64,000 nt of DNA from an uncultured Mucilaginibacter sp. (lineage in GTDB: Bacteria; Bacteroidota; Bacteroidia; Sphingobacteriales; Sphingobacteriaceae): contig NZ_CAJYGQ010000008.1 in the NCBI RefSeq assembly GCF_913773635.1, positions 62,001 through 126,000 on the forward strand, read 5' to 3'. The notes under the pieces are model-generated. The model worked only from the letters and a program-made list of their open reading frames with translations. It was not told the origin of the DNA and ran no database searches. Numbering within the stretch: the first letter of the stretch is position 1; each line of letters begins with the position of its first letter. The translations under genes and the position numbers were made by a program. Shown piece after piece: positions 45,820-53,930 of this stretch.

Positions 45820-46566
45820 ATGAGCAACGAACTCACCGACCGCAAATTCTGGGCAAATTACTGGGAATCAAAAACAGGACTGGCTTTCCAGGTACCTGCC
45901 AATTATACTTTTCATCAACTGTTTAAAAAGTTGCTTGCCGAAAAACCCATCAAATCGGCCATTGAGCTAGGCGGCTTTCCGGGTTATTACGCCATCTTTT
46001 TAAAGAAATACTTCGGGCTGGAAACTTCGTTGTTTGATTTTTATGTACACGAGCCTATTCTGAAAGAGGTGTTGGCCGCCAACCAGCTCACCCCGCAAAA
46101 TGTAAAGGTGATAGAGGGCGACCTGTACAAACATGAGCCACAGGAGCAATACGACCTCGTACTATCATGCGGATTAATTGAGCATTTTAACGATACTAAA
46201 GATATCATTGCCCGTCACCTCACCTTTTTAAAACCGGGAGGAACGCTGTTTATTACCCTGCCCAACTTTACAGGGGTAAACGGTTGGGTGCAGCGCACGT
46301 ATGATATGGACAATTACAATAAGCATAACATTAACAGCATGAACCCTGCTTTACTGGCCGCTTACTGTAAGGAATTGGGACTGAAAGATGTGGAGGCTTA
46401 CTACTATGGCCACTTCTCTATATGGCTCGAAAACATGAAACAGCAAAGTGGTTTGACTAAAGGTTTTTTGAAAGCGTTATGGTTTGCAGGGAAGGTGTTT
46501 ACTAAGGTTGTGCCTGTAGAGAGTAAGGGGTTATCGCCTTATATTGTGGTGAAAGCGGTTAGATAG
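45820..46566 (+). CDS. Class I SAM-dependent methyltransferase
   Basis: This 248-residue protein has a SAM-binding loop AIELGGFPGYYAIFLK, a following acidic strand (VIEGDLYKHEP), and the SCGLIEHFND and FLKPGGTLFITLPN blocks of methyltransferase type 11/12. Such enzymes often methylate sugars in surface glycans, but the substrate here is unknown. It is the only plus-strand gene in the minus-strand glycan region between 41.5 and 50.8 kb. Repeat-like elements lie on both sides, so it may be a later insertion. A long noncoding stretch follows. Confidence 0.83.
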   Translation: MSNELTDRKFWANYWESKTGLAFQVPANYTFHQLFKKLLAEKPIKSAIELGGFPGYYAIFLKKYFGLETSLFDFYVHEPILKEVLAANQLTPQNVKVIEGDLYKHEPQEQYDLVLSCGLIEHFNDTKDIIARHLTFLKPGGTLFITLPNFTGVNGWVQRTYDMDNYNKHNINSMNPALLAAYCKELGLKDVEAYYYGHFSIWLENMKQQSGLTKGFLKALWFAGKVFTKVVPVESKGLSPYIVVKAVR

Positions 46567-46577
46567 CCTATTAAACT

Positions 46578-46605
46578 TGTCGTTTCGACCATCGGGAGAA
46601 ATCTT
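46578..46605. repeat. REP-like element GTCGTTTCGACC...GGGAGAAATCTT
   Basis: This short sequence has the internal palindrome GTCG-TTT-CGAC and a GGGAGAAATCTT extension, a pattern I recall as repeated between genes in Sphingobacteriaceae. It lies just after the methyltransferase stop. Confidence 0.5.
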
Positions 46606-46675
46606 ACTTGAGTTGCAAAGTCTGCCATGCAATGTTTGTGAGCCTATCGCTTTCCGCTCATTCGCCGCGGGGGCT

Positions 46676-46702
46676 GTTACTTTGTCATAGCCACAAAGTA
46701 AC
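46676..46702. repeat. Perfect 10-bp inverted repeat (GTTACTTTGT / ACAAAGTAAC)
   Basis: Arms 46676-46685 and 46693-46702 flank a 7-base loop. A GTTACTTTGT-type sequence is common in noncoding repeats of this phylum (recalled). It lacks a following T-run and is probably not a terminator. Confidence 0.6.
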
Positions 46703-46942
46703 CAAAAGGCCTATTCATCGCAATCCCTTCCACCCCACGAGCAGCCTCCGGCCGGGTGCGCTGAATGCCCCACGCTCTTTTTTTCAACGACAGTCTTGTT
46801 GCGCAACTGCTTATCATTCATGCAAAAGCACTGTATTAATATAACTGTTCTTCCGCGGCATCAGTGTTTTGCGGGTAGCACAAATCCAAGTTAAAGCACA
46901 GCAGTTCATAGCAAATAAACGTGGCCGCAAGTTTTTTCTTTG

Positions 46943-46974
46943 GTACTTTCTTTTTTGTATAAAAAAGAAAGTAC
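46943..46974. repeat. Perfect 14-bp inverted repeat in a CTTT/AAAG tract
   Basis: Arms 46943-46956 and 46961-46974 (GTACTTTC... / ...GAAAGTAC) flank the 4-base loop GTAT. It may be the mobile hairpin of a repeat family or a terminator for a minus-strand transcript. The run of T on both strands fits either. Confidence 0.6.
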
Positions 46975-47088
46975 ATCCACAGGCGTAGGTGCAACCACTT
47001 TACCTGTACTAACAGGGCACTGCAAAGAGTGAAAGCACAAACAAAAAGTCGAACAAGATTTCTCTCTATCGCCATAAATGACAGATTG

Positions 47089-48009
47089 TCAAGAATACTT
47101 AATCAAATACTTTTCTTTCATTTGTTTCACAAACCTCACCCCTCTCTCCCACAAATTACCTTTTCTGTTCTTTAAAAACTGCTTAATAGCAGAATAAGCC
47201 TTTTCATCTTCTTGCAATACCGATGGGAACCACGTTACGGGTTGACGGCTAACCTGCACCTGATAGATATCTTCATTATTAGAATGCACCCCAGTACCAT
47301 CGTGCCCAATATTTTGGATGAGAGAGTGCGCCGGGTTAAGCGTTAAGCCGCCTTTTAAAAAGATTGAAGCGTACCAGCGTATAGCCCATGAATTATTTTT
47401 GCCAGCTTTGAACTGCTGTATTTGCTTCCAAAAATTCATGGTGCCTTCTATAGAGAACTGGTTGATTTTCTCCTTATCAAACTGCTGAATCAGCTTATCC
47501 ACATCGGGTTCAAAGTTTTTCCAGGCACGCGCCCAGGTGGCCCAGCCCCAACTGGTAGCAGCACGGTAGAAAAAGGATTGCGTTAAGCCTTGCGCTTTAA
47601 GATTGTACATATATGCGCCAATGTGCATCACTTCTTCGTAAGCGGCATAGCGATCCAAAGCTTCGTTAAAGTATTGTAGGGTGTAAGGCGATGATAGCAG
47701 ATCATCCTCAAAAACGATAACCTTGCCATAATCGTTCACCAGATGCGTTACGCCGCTGATGATGGAATTGGCAAGGCCCACGTTAGTTTCGCGCTCGATT
47801 ACCTTCACCGATTTAAAGCCCGTAACCGTTTGCGCGTAGCGTCGTATCTCATCTACCTTGGCTTCATCGGCTTTGGTTTTGGCCCCATCCGAAAAAATAA
47901 ACAAGCGCGAGTCATCGGCCAGCAGGTTTTTTTGCAGGTAGCTGATGGTGCGGCGGGTATGATCGGGCCGGTTGTAAACAAAAAGGGCTATGGGTGCCAG
48001 GTTTTGCAT
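47089..48009 (-). CDS. Glycosyltransferase (GT2/GT-A like)
   Basis: This 306-residue protein has the N-terminal nucleotide-binding fold ALFVYNRPDHTRRTISYL, then FSDGAK, NVGLANSIISGV, and a DxD-type metal motif in VFEDDLLSSPYTLQYFNEAL. A Trp-rich segment (WGWATWARAWKNFEPD) follows. The pattern matches GT-A transferases used in capsule and O-antigen clusters; the sugar is unknown. It lies 12 bases after the methyltransferase gene (48022) on the same strand, so cotranscription is likely. Confidence 0.85.
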   Translation of the reverse strand: MQNLAPIALFVYNRPDHTRRTISYLQKNLLADDSRLFIFSDGAKTKADEAKVDEIRRYAQTVTGFKSVKVIERETNVGLANSIISGVTHLVNDYGKVIVFEDDLLSSPYTLQYFNEALDRYAAYEEVMHIGAYMYNLKAQGLTQSFFYRAATSWGWATWARAWKNFEPDVDKLIQQFDKEKINQFSIEGTMNFWKQIQQFKAGKNNSWAIRWYASIFLKGGLTLNPAHSLIQNIGHDGTGVHSNNEDIYQVQVSRQPVTWFPSVLQEDEKAYSAIKQFLKNRKGNLWERGVRFVKQMKEKYLIKYS

Positions 48010-48021
48010 GGCTTATGAAGG

Positions 48022-48795
48022 CTAAAAAATGTCGGCTTGTTTATTGGTTTTGCTGCAAAGCACAGTGTAAGCGTTAGCCAACTCTTCCTGCGTACTTTTG
48101 CCTAAAAAGGTACCAACAGCACTTTTAACCATAAACTCGGCAGTAATCTTTAAGTCAGTAACAAAGCTTTTAGGCCTTTTTTGGTTGATGTAAGTATTAA
48201 ATTTAGTTACCTCAGGCTCTATCATGGAGGTAAGGTCTGCCTCCACCTTAAACCCTTCTGATAACAGCAGGTAACGCAGGGAGGTTGGCGTGTAAACATT
48301 TATATGTCCGTAAGCCAAAAAATGCTTAATGCGCCCGTCTACATTCTTCTTATAATCACGCGGGACTTCGATAACGCACATTTTAGCTACACGCTTCAGC
48401 TCACGCAGCAGCATACGTTCGTGTTCAACGTGTTCAAGCACGTGCGAGAGAATAATAAGGTCAAAACTATCATCAGCAAAAGGCAAATGATAACCATCAA
48501 ATACCTGTACTGATTTTAAGTTGCCAATATTGCGCGATTTGATATACTCCACCCCGCTATCCGAAATTTCGACAGCATGGCACTCAGGAGCAAAGTTTTG
48601 TTCGGAAAGTATTTTGAGGATGCTACCATCGCCGGCACCAACTTCAAGTACCTTGGCAAATATGCGACCTTTGCAAACATCAATAATGTGTTGGGCCTTG
48701 TATTTGGCACCCAGCATGCGCCAGGCTTCGTCGTGCGTTTTGTAAAATTCGTCGTAGGCGGTCTTTACATTGCCGCTCAGCTTATCATCGGCCAT
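48022..48795 (-). CDS. Class I SAM-dependent methyltransferase
   Basis: This 257-residue protein has the SAM motif I VLEVGAGDGSILKIL, the acidic loop VQVFDGYHLPF and the post-I/IV block LIILSHVLEHVEHERMLLRELKRVAK. It has type 11/12 methyltransferase geometry. It is coupled to the GT downstream and to another methyltransferase gene 4 bases upstream. Its substrate is not predictable; a sugar or carrier lipid in the local glycan pathway is the working guess. Confidence 0.85.
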   Translation of the reverse strand: MADDKLSGNVKTAYDEFYKTHDEAWRMLGAKYKAQHIIDVCKGRIFAKVLEVGAGDGSILKILSEQNFAPECHAVEISDSGVEYIKSRNIGNLKSVQVFDGYHLPFADDSFDLIILSHVLEHVEHERMLLRELKRVAKMCVIEVPRDYKKNVDGRIKHFLAYGHINVYTPTSLRYLLLSEGFKVEADLTSMIEPEVTKFNTYINQKRPKSFVTDLKITAEFMVKSAVGTFLGKSTQEELANAYTVLCSKTNKQADIF

Positions 48796-48799
48796 TGGG

Positions 48800-49447
48800 T
48801 TATATTCCTAAACAGTTATCAGGTTTATAAAATATGGTAGTGGTTTTGTAGTAAAACAAGCCCGGCGATATTCCGCTGAACGGTATTTGCTTAAAGCCTT
48901 TATCAAGCAAATAATTGATACCATCTCGGTAGCCGGGGCGCTCCGAATCGTCGAGCACGATAACACCACTAGCCGATAACGCTTCGACAGCCTGTATACA
49001 GCAGTTCACACGGTCGCGCCCATCAACAATAATAATATCAAACTCCTCGCCCAATTTTACCGGCATACGGCAGTAATCACCATCACGCTGCAGTTCGCAA
49101 AAAATCATTTCGGCATTATCAGGCTTGGTAGACGTTATTTTATCAAACCATTCCTTATCATGCTCAACCGATACCACAATACCGGTGCGTTGCGCGTAAA
49201 ATATGGTTGAATTACCTGAACCAAATTCAAATACAGCATGTTCGGGTTTTAATCGGTCTTTTATAAAGTCTATAAAAGAATAAGTAACCCATGGAATAGG
49301 GTTTCCCCGCTCATCAACAGGCGATTGGCTATCAAAAGCTTTAAACCAGCCAATTTTATCTAAATAACCTTTGCTATTGAACGACAACAACGAGCGCAAC
49401 CTTTTGGGCTGCTTCAAAACATCTATAAGTAACGATAAATTGCTCAA
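48800..49447 (-). CDS. Class I methyltransferase-like protein (SAM fold)
   Basis: This 215-residue protein has a SAM-type loop (AVFEFGSGNSTIFYAQR) and VSVEHDKEWFDKI, then IIIVDGRDRVNCC with the acidic residue position of related O-methyltransferases, and SGVIVLDDSERPGY. It is shorter than FkbM proteins and lacks their C-terminal features, so I call it only SAM-fold. It lies 4 bases before the neighbouring methyltransferase gene, and its start overlaps the flippase stop by 4 bases (49444-49447). Confidence 0.8.
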   Translation of the reverse strand: MSNLSLLIDVLKQPKRLRSLLSFNSKGYLDKIGWFKAFDSQSPVDERGNPIPWVTYSFIDFIKDRLKPEHAVFEFGSGNSTIFYAQRTGIVVSVEHDKEWFDKITSTKPDNAEMIFCELQRDGDYCRMPVKLGEEFDIIIVDGRDRVNCCIQAVEALSASGVIVLDDSERPGYRDGINYLLDKGFKQIPFSGISPGLFYYKTTTIFYKPDNCLGI

Positions 49448-50781
49448 CGATTGAATGCTTTTTGAAAAAGTGAAATTAAGAATAAAGATTTTAACATTTG
49501 TACTCCCTGACCACGAGTTTTTGGTATAAGCAATATAAAAAAAGTAGCTACCGCATACGCTATAAGCGTTGCATAAGCGGCACCAATAATACCATACGCC
49601 GGAATGAAGTATATATTAAGCACAATGTTAACCAATGCCCCTACTCCCGTACGCAGCATTGATAATTTAAAGTAACCTTCGGCAATAAGGTATTGACCGC
49701 TGGCGCTTCCTAAAAATACAAATATACCCGCCCACACGTGTACCGCTAATACTGGTGCTCCAGGCCAAAATTCGGGATGATTATGAAACGCTATCTTGTA
49801 AATGAAGGATGAAGCAAAGGTCATGAAAATAGCAACCGAAAGGCTGATGATTACCATAAGGTCATACATATTTTGCAGGCGCTTATAGTAACGGTCAATA
49901 TCTGTTTTACGTGCATAAACTATGGCCGGAAACACCGATGTTACTACTGCAACCGGTAAAAAATAAAAACTCTCGCTCAAGCTTACTACGGTAGAGTATA
50001 TGCCCAATTGTGCTTCGCCAAGATAACTGGTGATCATGGCCTGATCTATTTTCATGTAAATTGATACCAGTATAGCCGAGAACGCCAAAGGCCATGATTT
50101 TTTGAATAAATATGCTGCCACAGGGGCTTTATATTTCCACTCGCTTATACGGTTATGCGTGCTGCGGTAAACGATAATGTATCCTGTTGCAATAATTACA
50201 GCATCAAACAACAACGCCCACACAAACCACAACAAGGGCATATGTAGAAGCACCAAGGTGAGTTTAATGCCTGCCGAGGTTAAGTTACCAGCTACCTGCA
50301 CATACATAATATACTTGGCCTGCACTTTAGCCTGAAAGTAGCTTTCAACAATGTTAAATGCCTGTATAAGGGCTGTAAAAGCCACAATAAGTACAAATGT
50401 AAATGGCGTATTAAGATGTTTGAAGTGAGTGATAACCTCGTAAGCCACATATACCAATGGCAATGTAATTATACCTGCCAGCAAGCGCATCCAAAACGCG
50501 GTACCTAGCAGGGTAGATTTTCTTTCAGGGTGATTGATAAGCTCGCGGGTGACAAAGCCATCTAAGCCTAAGGCGGCTACCGCCATTGAGAAAACCACAA
50601 TGGTCATGGGGTAGTTAAGTATGCCATTTTGCGTTGGCCCTAAATAACTGGATAGCACAAACGTATTGACAACCATTTTTATAACCATGCTGCCAACACG
50701 TGCCATCATTAGCATACCGGTATTCTTAAAATACTTTTGAAAAGCCTGCTGATCGAATCCGGGAATACTGGGTATGCGCAT
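49444..50781 (-). CDS. Polysaccharide flippase (MOP superfamily, Wzx-like)
   Basis: This 445-residue protein has about 12 membrane helices. Features such as NTFVLSSYLGPTQNGILNYPM, ESYFQAKVQAKYIMYVQ and KSWPLAFSAILVSIYMKIDQAMITSYLG are typical of oligosaccharide flippases. It is the first gene of the minus-strand run flippase-methyltransferase-methyltransferase-glycosyltransferase and probably exports the repeat unit they build. A second flippase in the window (15.5-17.0 kb) shares the fold but lies in another operon. It is divergent from the FkbM gene. Confidence 0.88.
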   Translation of the reverse strand: MRIPSIPGFDQQAFQKYFKNTGMLMMARVGSMVIKMVVNTFVLSSYLGPTQNGILNYPMTIVVFSMAVAALGLDGFVTRELINHPERKSTLLGTAFWMRLLAGIITLPLVYVAYEVITHFKHLNTPFTFVLIVAFTALIQAFNIVESYFQAKVQAKYIMYVQVAGNLTSAGIKLTLVLLHMPLLWFVWALLFDAVIIATGYIIVYRSTHNRISEWKYKAPVAAYLFKKSWPLAFSAILVSIYMKIDQAMITSYLGEAQLGIYSTVVSLSESFYFLPVAVVTSVFPAIVYARKTDIDRYYKRLQNMYDLMVIISLSVAIFMTFASSFIYKIAFHNHPEFWPGAPVLAVHVWAGIFVFLGSASGQYLIAEGYFKLSMLRTGVGALVNIVLNIYFIPAYGIIGAAYATLIAYAVATFFILLIPKTRGQGVQMLKSLFLISLFQKAFNR

Positions 50782-50903
50782 ATTTTACTGCAAATGTATA
50801 AAATGTGTGATTGTACGCTCACTTAAAATGCATTATGCTTAAGGATGATGCTGAATTTTAAGATATTTTATGCTTTTTTGCCTTTACACACATTAGTTTA
50901 CAT

Positions 50904-51578
50904 ATGACAACCGACCATCCATATTTCAAACCATTGCATTCGTACTCACAAGATGGCGAAGACATGCTGCTGCGTTCTTTATTAAAAGAAGCAACGCCCG
51001 GTTATGAAGACTATAAAGGATTTTTTATTGATATTGGTGCTTACCATCCGTTCCGGTTTTCAAATACCATGCACTTTTATGAGCAGGGCTGGCACGGTAT
51101 TAACATTGAGCCTACGCCTAGTGCTATACAACTATTTAACCAGTATCGTGAAAACGATATAAACCTCAATGTAGGTATAGGCGAAGTACACTCCAAACAA
51201 ACGCTTTATTGTTTTAACGATTCGGCCTATAATACTTTTGATGAACCTACTGCCCGCCAGCGTGATAAAGACTCAAGCAGCTTTCATGTGGTTGAAACAG
51301 CCGAAGTGGAAATTCATACCCTAGCCGAGGTTTTAGACCAGCACCTTCCATCCGGACAATCTATTATTGATTTTATGAGTATTGATGTAGCCGGGCTTGA
51401 TGTAAAAGTACTGCAATCAAACAACTGGAATAAGTATCGACCTAAATTCGTATTAGTGGAGGATGTTGACAACAATTTTAGCCACCTCGATGCTTCTGAA
51501 GCGCATAGCTTTTTAGCCGACCAGGGCTATCGTATTGTAAACAAAACCCTGCGTACACTAATATTTAAACAAGTATAA
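50904..51578 (+). CDS. FkbM family methyltransferase
   Basis: This 224-residue protein matches FkbM: SQDGEDMLLRSLLKEATPGYE, then KGFFIDIGAYHPFRFSNTMHFYEQGWHGINIEPTPSAI (positions about 36-73), and SIDVAGLDVKVLQSNNW before the C-terminal FVLVEDVD. FkbM enzymes O-methylate sugars or polyketide groups. It is transcribed away from the flippase gene and ends at a strong bidirectional terminator. It may decorate the glycan made by the neighbouring operon. Confidence 0.88.
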   Translation: MTTDHPYFKPLHSYSQDGEDMLLRSLLKEATPGYEDYKGFFIDIGAYHPFRFSNTMHFYEQGWHGINIEPTPSAIQLFNQYRENDINLNVGIGEVHSKQTLYCFNDSAYNTFDEPTARQRDKDSSSFHVVETAEVEIHTLAEVLDQHLPSGQSIIDFMSIDVAGLDVKVLQSNNWNKYRPKFVLVEDVDNNFSHLDASEAHSFLADQGYRIVNKTLRTLIFKQV

Positions 51579-51588
51579 AACTAATACG

Positions 51589-51636
51589 TATAAAACGACG
51601 AAACCCCGACTATTGCCGGGGTTTCGTCGTTTTATA
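51589..51636. terminator. Bidirectional terminator, 20-bp perfect stem
   Basis: Bases 51589-51608 and 51617-51636 are perfect reverse complements (GC-rich core CGACGAAACCCCG) around an 8-base loop, between convergent FkbM and typA genes. Confidence 0.82.
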
Positions 51637-51649
51637 TGCTAGTTAATGC

Positions 51650-53464
51650 TTATTGATTAACAAACTTTTTAGCGTTTATTTTACGTTCGTTTTCAGTTAA
51701 GTAAATTTTACGTATACGCATGCTCTGCGGCGTAACCTCAATGTATTCATCAGCCTGTATGTACTCCATTGACTCTTCTAATGAGAATTTGATAGCCGGT
51801 GCAATACGAACGTTGTCATCACTACCTGATGCACGCATATTGGTTAATTGTTTACCTTTTACCAAGTTTACAACTAAGTCGTTATCACGGATGTGCTCGC
51901 CAAGAATCTGACCTTCGTAAATATCAACACCCGGATCAACGAAGAAACGACCACGATCTTGTAATTTATCAATAGAGAATGCAGTTGTTTTGCCAGTTTC
52001 CATTGATACCAATACACCATTGGCACGGCCAGGAATATTACCTTTCCAAGGCTCGTAAGCTTTGAAGCGGTGCGCCATGATAGCCTCACCAGCAGTAGCA
52101 GTTAATACGTTGTTACGTAAACCAATAATACCACGTGACGGAATTTCAAACTCTAAGTGCTGTAAATCGCCTTTTGGCTCCATTACTAACAACTCGCCTT
52201 TACGCTGAGTTACTAACTCAATTACTTTACCGGCAACATCACCAGGTACGTCAACAGTTAAAACCTCAATAGGCTCACATTTAACACCGTCAATTTCTTT
52301 AACAATTACCTGTGGCTGGCCTACCTGTAATTCGTAACCCTCGCGACGCATGGTTTCGATTAACACTGATAAGTGAAGAATACCACGACCGTATACTAGG
52401 TAAGAGTCCGGAGATTCAGTTTCAACTACTTTAAGTGCCAGGTTTTTCTCCATCTCTTTGTAAAGACGATCGCGAACGTGGCGTGAGGTAACAAATTTAC
52501 CTTCTTTACCAAAGAAAGGTGAGTTATTGATGGTAAACAACATGTTCATAGTAGGCTCATCAATTTTGATAACCTCTAATTGCTCTGGTTTTTCAAAATC
52601 AGCAATGGTATCGCCAATTTCAAAACCTTCAATACCTACTACAGCACAAATATCACCGGCGTTAACCTGTGTAGCTTTAACTTTACCTAAACCTTCAAAG
52701 GTGTAAAGTTCTTTAATACGTGATTTTTGGATAGAACCGTCGCGTTTAACTAAAGATACCGGTTGGTTTTCTTTAATGGTACCACGGGCAACACGGCCAA
52801 TAGCAATACGACCTACGAATGACGAATAATCTAACGAAGTAATCTGCATTTGCAAAGTACCTTCATTATAAGGAGCCGGTGGAATGTTTTCAAGGATAGC
52901 ATCCATCAATGGGAATATATCCTCAGTTTTTTTCTTCCAGTCGGTGCTCATCCAACCTTGTTTTGATGATCCGTAAATAACCGGAAACTCCAGTTGCTCT
53001 TCGGTAGCATCAAGGTTAAAGAACAATTCAAAAATTTGTTCGTAAACCTCTTCAGGGCGGCAGTTTTCTTTGTCAACTTTGTTTACAACTACAATAGGTT
53101 TTAAGCCTAAAGCCAAAGCCTTTTGAGTTACAAAACGGGTTTGAGGCATTGCACCTTCAAAAGCATCACACAACAGCAATACGCCGTCGGCCATTTTTAA
53201 CACACGCTCAACCTCACCGCCAAAGTCGGCGTGACCAGGGGTATCAATAATGTTGATTTTTACATCTTTGTACCTAACAGAAACGTTTTTTGACACGATG
53301 GTAATACCACGCTCACGCTCCAGGTCGTTGTTGTCGAGAATAAGCTCACCAGTTTCCTGATTATCGCGGAAAATGGCGCAGCTATGAAGAATTTTATCAA
53401 CCAAAGTAGTTTTACCGTGGTCAACGTGTGCTATAATAGCAATATTACGAATTTGATTTTGCAT
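51650..53464 (-). CDS. typA: Ribosome-associated GTPase TypA/BipA
   Basis: From ATG 53464 (MQNQIRNIAIIAHVDHGKTT) the protein has about 604 residues. The G motifs are present: AHVDHGKTTL, RERGITI, DTPGHADFGGEVERVL and NKVDKENCRPEEV. EF-G-like domains follow and end in the BipA-specific C-terminal domain (EYIEVTPQSMRIRKIYL). BipA binds the ribosome under stress and helps 50S assembly. The upstream open frame to 53512 adds 16 residues that look unlike the family start. The terminator after it is shared with the convergent FkbM gene. Confidence 0.96.
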   Translation of the reverse strand: MQNQIRNIAIIAHVDHGKTTLVDKILHSCAIFRDNQETGELILDNNDLERERGITIVSKNVSVRYKDVKINIIDTPGHADFGGEVERVLKMADGVLLLCDAFEGAMPQTRFVTQKALALGLKPIVVVNKVDKENCRPEEVYEQIFELFFNLDATEEQLEFPVIYGSSKQGWMSTDWKKKTEDIFPLMDAILENIPPAPYNEGTLQMQITSLDYSSFVGRIAIGRVARGTIKENQPVSLVKRDGSIQKSRIKELYTFEGLGKVKATQVNAGDICAVVGIEGFEIGDTIADFEKPEQLEVIKIDEPTMNMLFTINNSPFFGKEGKFVTSRHVRDRLYKEMEKNLALKVVETESPDSYLVYGRGILHLSVLIETMRREGYELQVGQPQVIVKEIDGVKCEPIEVLTVDVPGDVAGKVIELVTQRKGELLVMEPKGDLQHLEFEIPSRGIIGLRNNVLTATAGEAIMAHRFKAYEPWKGNIPGRANGVLVSMETGKTTAFSIDKLQDRGRFFVDPGVDIYEGQILGEHIRDNDLVVNLVKGKQLTNMRASGSDDNVRIAPAIKFSLEESMEYIQADEYIEVTPQSMRIRKIYLTENERKINAKKFVNQ

Positions 53465-53682
53465 GAAAATGCCTCTTAAATTTTGCGCAAAGATACGCTT
53501 AATTTGTTGCATTTAAAAGGTTTGACTGCTTTTTACAAATTTGTGAATATATTTAATAAACAAGCAGTTAAGGTAAATTGACAGATTTACGAATAAGCTA
53601 ATGATAAACGCTCTTACTACCAATTATACCGGGTAACCATAATCTACATTTAGTTTTTACGTTACCATTATATAACAATCAT

Positions 53683-53690
53683 TAGTTTTG
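53683..53690 (+). promoter_or_regulatory. Bacteroidota -7 box for the 53-residue Cys-rich gene
   Basis: An exact TAGTTTTG ends 4 bases before ATG 53695, as at rlmN and purQ. I see no good -33 TTG at the expected distance. Confidence 0.5.
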
Positions 53691-53694
53691 TAAT

Positions 53695-53856
53695 ATGAGC
53701 TTTCAAACCCTTATAATCATACTGCTGTTTGCTGCTGCTATATTTTATGTAGGCCGTATGTTGTACAAAAGTTTGTATGTAAAAAAAGGCTGTGGTTCCA
53801 ACTGTAAATGCGGTGTCGATTTTTCAAATATCGATACTGCTAAACCGCGCTCGTAA
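53695..53856 (+). CDS. Small membrane protein with Cys-rich tail (FeoB-associated Cys-rich type)
   Basis: This 53-residue protein has an N-terminal hydrophobic helix (about 5-19: TLIIILLFAAAIFYV), a short basic linker and a Cys motif GCGSNCKCG (three Cys) followed by VDFSNID. This architecture matches the FeoB-associated Cys-rich membrane protein family, thought to bind metal near ferrous-iron transporters. No feoA or feoB gene is in the window, so it appears to be an orphan here. The gene is below the size many ORF lists use, but the start is supported by the TAGTTTTG box 4 bases upstream. Confidence 0.75.
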   Translation: MSFQTLIIILLFAAAIFYVGRMLYKSLYVKKGCGSNCKCGVDFSNIDTAKPRS

Positions 53857-53895
53857 TTACTCATCTTCTTTTAATGCGGTTTTGCCTAAAACCGT

Positions 53896-53903
53896 TAGCT
53901 TTG
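53896..53903 (+). promoter_or_regulatory. Bacteroidota -7 box for the GH18-like/NodB/GT2 gene
   Basis: An exact TAGCTTTG lies about 27 bases before the ATG at 53931. The expected -33 region is T-rich (TTCTTTT) without a perfect TTG. Confidence 0.45.
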
Positions 53904-53930
53904 CCTTTTTCTGAAACCTATTAAGTGCCA

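Larger units (their letters stand above)
46567..47088. other. Noncoding repeat-rich stretch
   Basis: These 522 bases hold no credible gene. They contain a REP-like GTCGTTTCGACC...GGGAGAAATCTT element, two perfect inverted repeats, a GC-rich block (46737-46770) and a CTTT/AAAG-rich stem, all unlike the flanking codon-biased DNA. I see no transposase fragment. The two open frames present read through these repeats and have no family-like features. Confidence 0.7.

Noticed and set aside
45570..45926. 118-residue plus-strand frame spanning GT4 and methyltransferase starts
   Set aside because: It overlaps both genes in other frames and crosses the repeat element.
46608..46844. Plus-strand open frame of 78 residues after the methyltransferase gene
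   Set aside because: It covers the inverted repeat and GC-rich block and has biased Ser/Cys/His composition with no recognisable domain.
46836..47075. Minus-strand open frame of 79 residues in the repeat region
   Set aside because: It reads through the CTTT/AAAG inverted repeat and has no family-like segment.
47126..47150. Repeat-like CCTCACCCCTCTC run inside the glycosyltransferase gene
   Set aside because: It resembles the 45764 repeat but is in frame (ERGVRF) at the normal end of the protein, so coincidence is simpler.
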